Assembly: GCA_950106755.1 (NCBI GenBank)
Contig: OX467086.1
Coordinates: 13,286,001 to 13,350,000, forward strand
Direction: 5' to 3'
DNA length: 64,000 bases
DNA from: Climacium dendroides
Lineage: Eukaryota; Streptophyta; Bryopsida; Hypnales; Climaciaceae
Shown here: piece by piece, positions 60,540 through 64,000 of the stretch
Layout of the letters: each line of letters begins with the position of its first letter
How positions within the stretch are numbered: the first letter of the stretch is position 1
Program-made: the position numbers and the translations under genes
The notes under the pieces: model-generated
Databases searched by the model: none
Seen by the model: the letters and a program-made list of their open reading frames with translations, nothing else
What the model was told of the DNA's origin: nothing

Positions 60540-63148
60540 TCAAGGTTTGACTAACGTATCACCAGTAACCGCGGCTTCATGAGCGTCGCTCCCCTTTCCA
60601 CCATGAGCCCCGCTCCCCTTCTCACCATGAGCCTCGCTTTCCATATATTTCTTGGCGTTGTACCAAGCCCCTCCTGCAGTGTTGAGGAAGAGGACCATCA
60701 AGATACCCGAGACAGCGAATGCCCAGGCACTAAACAAATATATAAGTATGGATCCCAGCAAGCCTCCTACAAACACTTCTTGAATTGCAATATCAACATG
60801 AGTTCACAAACAACAAAGATTTTTAAAACTACAAGAGTATTAAGACACATACCACAAAAGAGATGAGACTCAGTACACAACAGAATGTCAACGAAGCGAT
60901 GAAGAGAAAGATTCCATAAGACATTAAGCACGCTGCATAGAAACCTATCACTAGGCATTGACCAGCGACAAACCACTAACCCTTGAATTCTTGTTGGAGG
61001 AGTGCATCAACTAAACCTGGAGCATCAATAGCCGACGGAACATCGCTAGACGGTACTTAAAACAATCCTCCATCATTGGAATGTGCATCAAATCTTGAAA
61101 CCCTCTAATTCCAAATTCATGGAGCGATCCAGACATGCAGTAATCGTACCGTGGTGAAGGGAACGCCGGAGAATAAAGACACTTCATCCATGTAAGCACT
61201 GAAAAGGAGAAAGGAAGCTAACGCAGCTGAGCCAATGGCAAAACCCTTGGTCGTCGTTTTAGTGGTGTTGCCAGCAAGCATCCAGCAAGTCTGTGATCTC
61301 CCGAACACTCTCCGGCTGTAGGCAGCAGGTCAAAAGGATTCAGCAAAGCCAGGCCCCAAACAACAAAGGCTTGTCAATTCTCTTCGGAACATAAAACAAC
61401 GAAACTACTGACAAGCTTAGTTACTGACTAAAGCAGACGTAGGGAAACCCCGACCTGTTGACTCATTTCAACAATGCCTCCAGCGTTCTCGGCAATGGGC
61501 CCAAACATGTCCACAGTCAACACATAGCCAGCAGTACTGAGCATGCCCATAGTTGCTACAGCTGTTCCAAAGAGCCCACCAGTTGGTAACCCCAGACTGT
61601 CCAGAAGACCGGAAGTCTATCCGAGCCAGCATGCAGCCACAATGGACACACTGATGACGAGAACTGGCAGAGCTGTCGACTCGAGGCTTGATCAACGACA
61701 CCTGCTCCAAATAACAAACGGCTTGATCAAACATCGTTTCTGCTGAAAAGTCTCTATTGTTGGGATCGACTACTAATGATGCACATATTCAGTTGGAAGA
61801 CAACAAGCCTGTATGAAACTTTAAGAGAAACACGTAGCACAAAATTAACTGAAGTGTAGGAGAAGAAGATAACCTGCAATTATGTTGGTTCCGTGACCCG
61901 TTGTACTCGACAGGGCCATCTGACGAACTGGATCGTACTTATAGTCGGTGTAGTATTGTATTGAGAGATCCAGACAAAACAGTACGCAGTAATGATGCCA
62001 ACCAACCCACAAAGAGAAAAATGAAACCAAGCTGAAGGAGCCTGTTCGGTGTAAAGAAGCCATCTTGTTGACTGCAGAGTTCAGGAGAGCCGAGCATCAG
62101 GAAGGTAAGCATGCCATCCCAAGGTGAGGCAATTTTTGTACACAACATAAGCTCTCCTATGTAGCAAGCACCGAAGCCGTAGGAAATCTGCCGTTCAACG
62201 ATGCAGGAACTAAAATGCGCTACGCTCAACCATACAACAAGAGGCCGGGAATGATTAGAAGACACTTCGTGGATAGAAGGTTCCATTCGCAAAAGCATCC
62301 AACAAAAGTCCAAAACGTCTGGGAATACTTACTCCCTCCAAAGCCAACACCACCAAGAAGAGTGTCACAGAATAACCCTTCTGTAGGATGATCATGGGGT
62401 AGTCAACAATCAACTTTGAGCTCGGGTTTGATAGAAACAATTCCGATTGCAGACACGACCAAGCCAAATGAGTGTACAACAAGGGGAAAGAGGATGAATC
62501 CGGATGGATCTGCAACATAGTCACGCAGAAATATCAGTGCTGCATGACCATTTGTAGACCAGAATGCAAAAAAACAGAGGGGAACATTGTCATGAACGTC
62601 TGCAGACCTCCAAGATAAATAAACTGACCGTCAAGTTTGCAGCGTTTGGCCATTATGCCGCCCAGAATCATAGCACTCATGATTTCAGCTGCAATACTCT
62701 CAAATAGATCGGCACCACGTGCAGCACAATCTCCCACGTTGTCTCCGACCTGCCCCAATGTACAGGCCTCAGGAACTAGGATACAATAGAGGTGATCATA
62801 TGTCAATAAGTTCCGCCTCTGACACTGCTCGAGGCTCACACAACTATCTAAGAACTGCAATTCAAGGTCTACAGGCGTGACGCAGTACGAATCATCTCCA
62901 TCTACAAACTTCACATCCTGATGATCCATCTTCTGGAAGTTCAAAAATCTACCGCTCAAAATGATGCAAGGCTAGCCTATGCTTATTAATGTCGACATCG
63001 GCTTGGTTTCAAGTCCAGCAGCATCTTACCCCGGGGTAGACTTACGGAACATGTAGATTCCAAGAATGACGATGGCCAAAACTCCAGATATCGATCCATA
63101 CTGTGTGCGGAAGAAACCCTCCGCTCCATCTCTAACAGCATCGGATAT
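60540..63148 (-). pseudogene. Broken type II (Golgi-type, K+-independent) H+-pumping pyrophosphatase gene
   Basis: The intact gene would encode a multi-span membrane pump that couples pyrophosphate hydrolysis to proton transport. Surviving exon-like blocks in coding order: 63148-63046 (ISDAVRDGAEGFFRTQYGSI), 62749-62629 (GDNVGDCAARGADLFES), 62510-62333 (DPSGFILFPLVVHSF), 62071-61874 (RWLLYTEQAPSAW, then STTGHGTNIIAG), 61701-61455 (PTGGLFGTAVATMGMLSTAG, DNAGG-type motif), 61315-61150 (TTKGFAIGSAALASFLLFSA), 60797-60540 (FLNTAGGAWYNAKKY). Most keep GT-AG ends. Lesions: TAG stop at 61617-61619; 5-bp tandem duplication GTATT at 61953-61962; one extra base at 61274-61279; a frameshift near 62401-62416. 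About 150 residues are missing between the first two blocks, including the pyrophosphate-binding DVGADLVGKVE region. About 95 residues are missing near 60710-60722. There is no acceptor AG before 60797 and the C-terminus is lost. The K and T of GNTTK.TTKG mark the K+-independent type. Confidence 0.85.
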
Positions 63149-64000
63149 CTGCAGAGAGAAATTTGCTCAATACGACAGGCTAACCATGGACATGACTGAA
63201 TAGACCTAGATTGAACAAAGCTGTCCGACTACTCTTCATACTACTAAAAATTGATATCTATGGCTCAAAGGTCAGCACTCCATTCAACCCTAAACATGTA
63301 TTAACACTCTTCAATCAGTTCATATATCTTCTTCCCCCCCCCCTCTGCTTCTCCAAATACTTTTAGGGTCTGCTTTCGCCGGGTACTTCGTATCTGGCCA
63401 TTTCAGACAAAGTCTTCATCTCTGGAGCTCTGCAAGCAGTGTATCGCTATTTTCTGGCCACTTCAAGCAAGGTCACTGTTCAATTGCTTCAGTAAGATTC
63501 TCCGACGTTCAATCAAGTGTTTGTAGGGAGTAGGACTCACTACAGTTGATGGAAATTGTGACGGATATGCAATATCGCAATGATGTCTCTGCATGTCTAA
63601 GGACTGGTCTATGAAGCATATTTCCACTCGTAGTTGCGAACTTACAGTGACTTCCAAAGGATATAAAAAAATTCAGTCGTTTTAACATTAGATCGGCTCC
63701 GTTAGTAACAATTAGCTAGACGTATTACGGATAGAAAGGGTTGAAAAATTTGGTCGGTACGAAGCCCTCATTGATGCAATTTCCCGGATTACAAACTCAT
63801 CTATAGCCTGAGTATTCATCGACTTTGTGCGATCAGTATTTCTTGTATTATCAGTGTCATCGATGGGCTGCTATCGATTTCTAAATCCACTCTGCAATCC
63901 ATAAAGCTAATTGAAGAGAGTAGCTAAGCAACCGTGCTCAGCACTTCTTGCTACATTATCCAGCCTTGAGGTACTGAGGTAATTCCGCTCCTTGAAAATT
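63149..64000. other. Region upstream of the pyrophosphatase relic
   Basis: Moderately GC-rich. It could hold the former first exon or leader, but I find no N-terminal membrane segment or acidic leader of the pyrophosphatase family in any minus-strand frame. It includes a short poly-C tract at 63336-63345. 'tctggccatttcagacaaagt' (63395-63415) is echoed by 'tctggccacttcaagcaaggt' (63453-63473), a small direct repeat. Confidence 0.35.

Noticed and set aside
60276..60582. Continuation of the pyrophosphatase C-terminus past 60540 in another frame
   Set aside because: After TGDT the sequence no longer resembles the family's last membrane segment in any frame, so I treat the C-terminus as lost.
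1..64000. CRISPR arrays, operons or bacterial mobile elements
   Set aside because: The window has spliced genes and plant repeats. No regular spacer-repeat array was seen.
1..64000. Autonomous LTR retrotransposons or viral insertions
   Set aside because: No reverse transcriptase, integrase, Gag or coat-protein motif was recognised in any long frame, and no long terminal repeat pair with TG...CA ends was found.

Overview
This window looks like nuclear DNA of a land plant or close streptophyte relative. The evidence is two intact genes with many GT-AG introns and one intronless gene, all GC-richer than their surroundings, set in very AT-rich intergenic DNA full of short dispersed repeats. A plant-style fused TENA/HAD thiamin-salvage gene (TH2), a type II (Golgi-type) proton pyrophosphatase relic, an ATREP-like Helitron family and a VIT/VWA protein together suggest a plant, perhaps a bryophyte. 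The species cannot be read from the sequence.

Layout. 1-23 kb has no intact gene. It holds two head-to-tail Helitrons (907-2632) nested in an older repeat, several copies of a ~0.75-0.95 kb element family with TTAACCCCT-type termini, a few GC-raised islands that may be decayed exons or untranslated regions, a degenerate tandem array (20.2-20.6 kb) and a U6 snRNA-like sequence (20.8 kb). 23.8-26.7 kb is a single-exon VIT/VWA gene (984 aa). 27-35 kb is repeats. 35.7-42.0 kb is a 13-exon ubiquitin-activating-enzyme (E1) gene, 1112 aa as reconstructed here. 42.5-48.3 kb is repeats. A third Helitron (48356-49223) ends about 200 bp before the start of the TH2 gene (49431-54326, seven exons, 626 aa). 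54.3-60.5 kb is repeats. 60.5-63.15 kb on the minus strand is a clearly broken vacuolar-type H+-pyrophosphatase gene.

The genes do not form a pathway. Three observations stand out. The E1 copy keeps its catalytic cysteine, but an arginine that is normally invariant in the ATP site is replaced by aspartate. The pyrophosphatase relic keeps most of its splice sites, yet carries a stop codon, at least three frameshifts and two missing coding blocks. The Helitron tandem pair can be dated relative to its host repeat, because an uninterrupted paralog of that repeat lies at 57.8-58.6 kb.

Exon structures were worked out by hand from reading frame, GT-AG sites and remembered family sequences. No alignment or database search was run.
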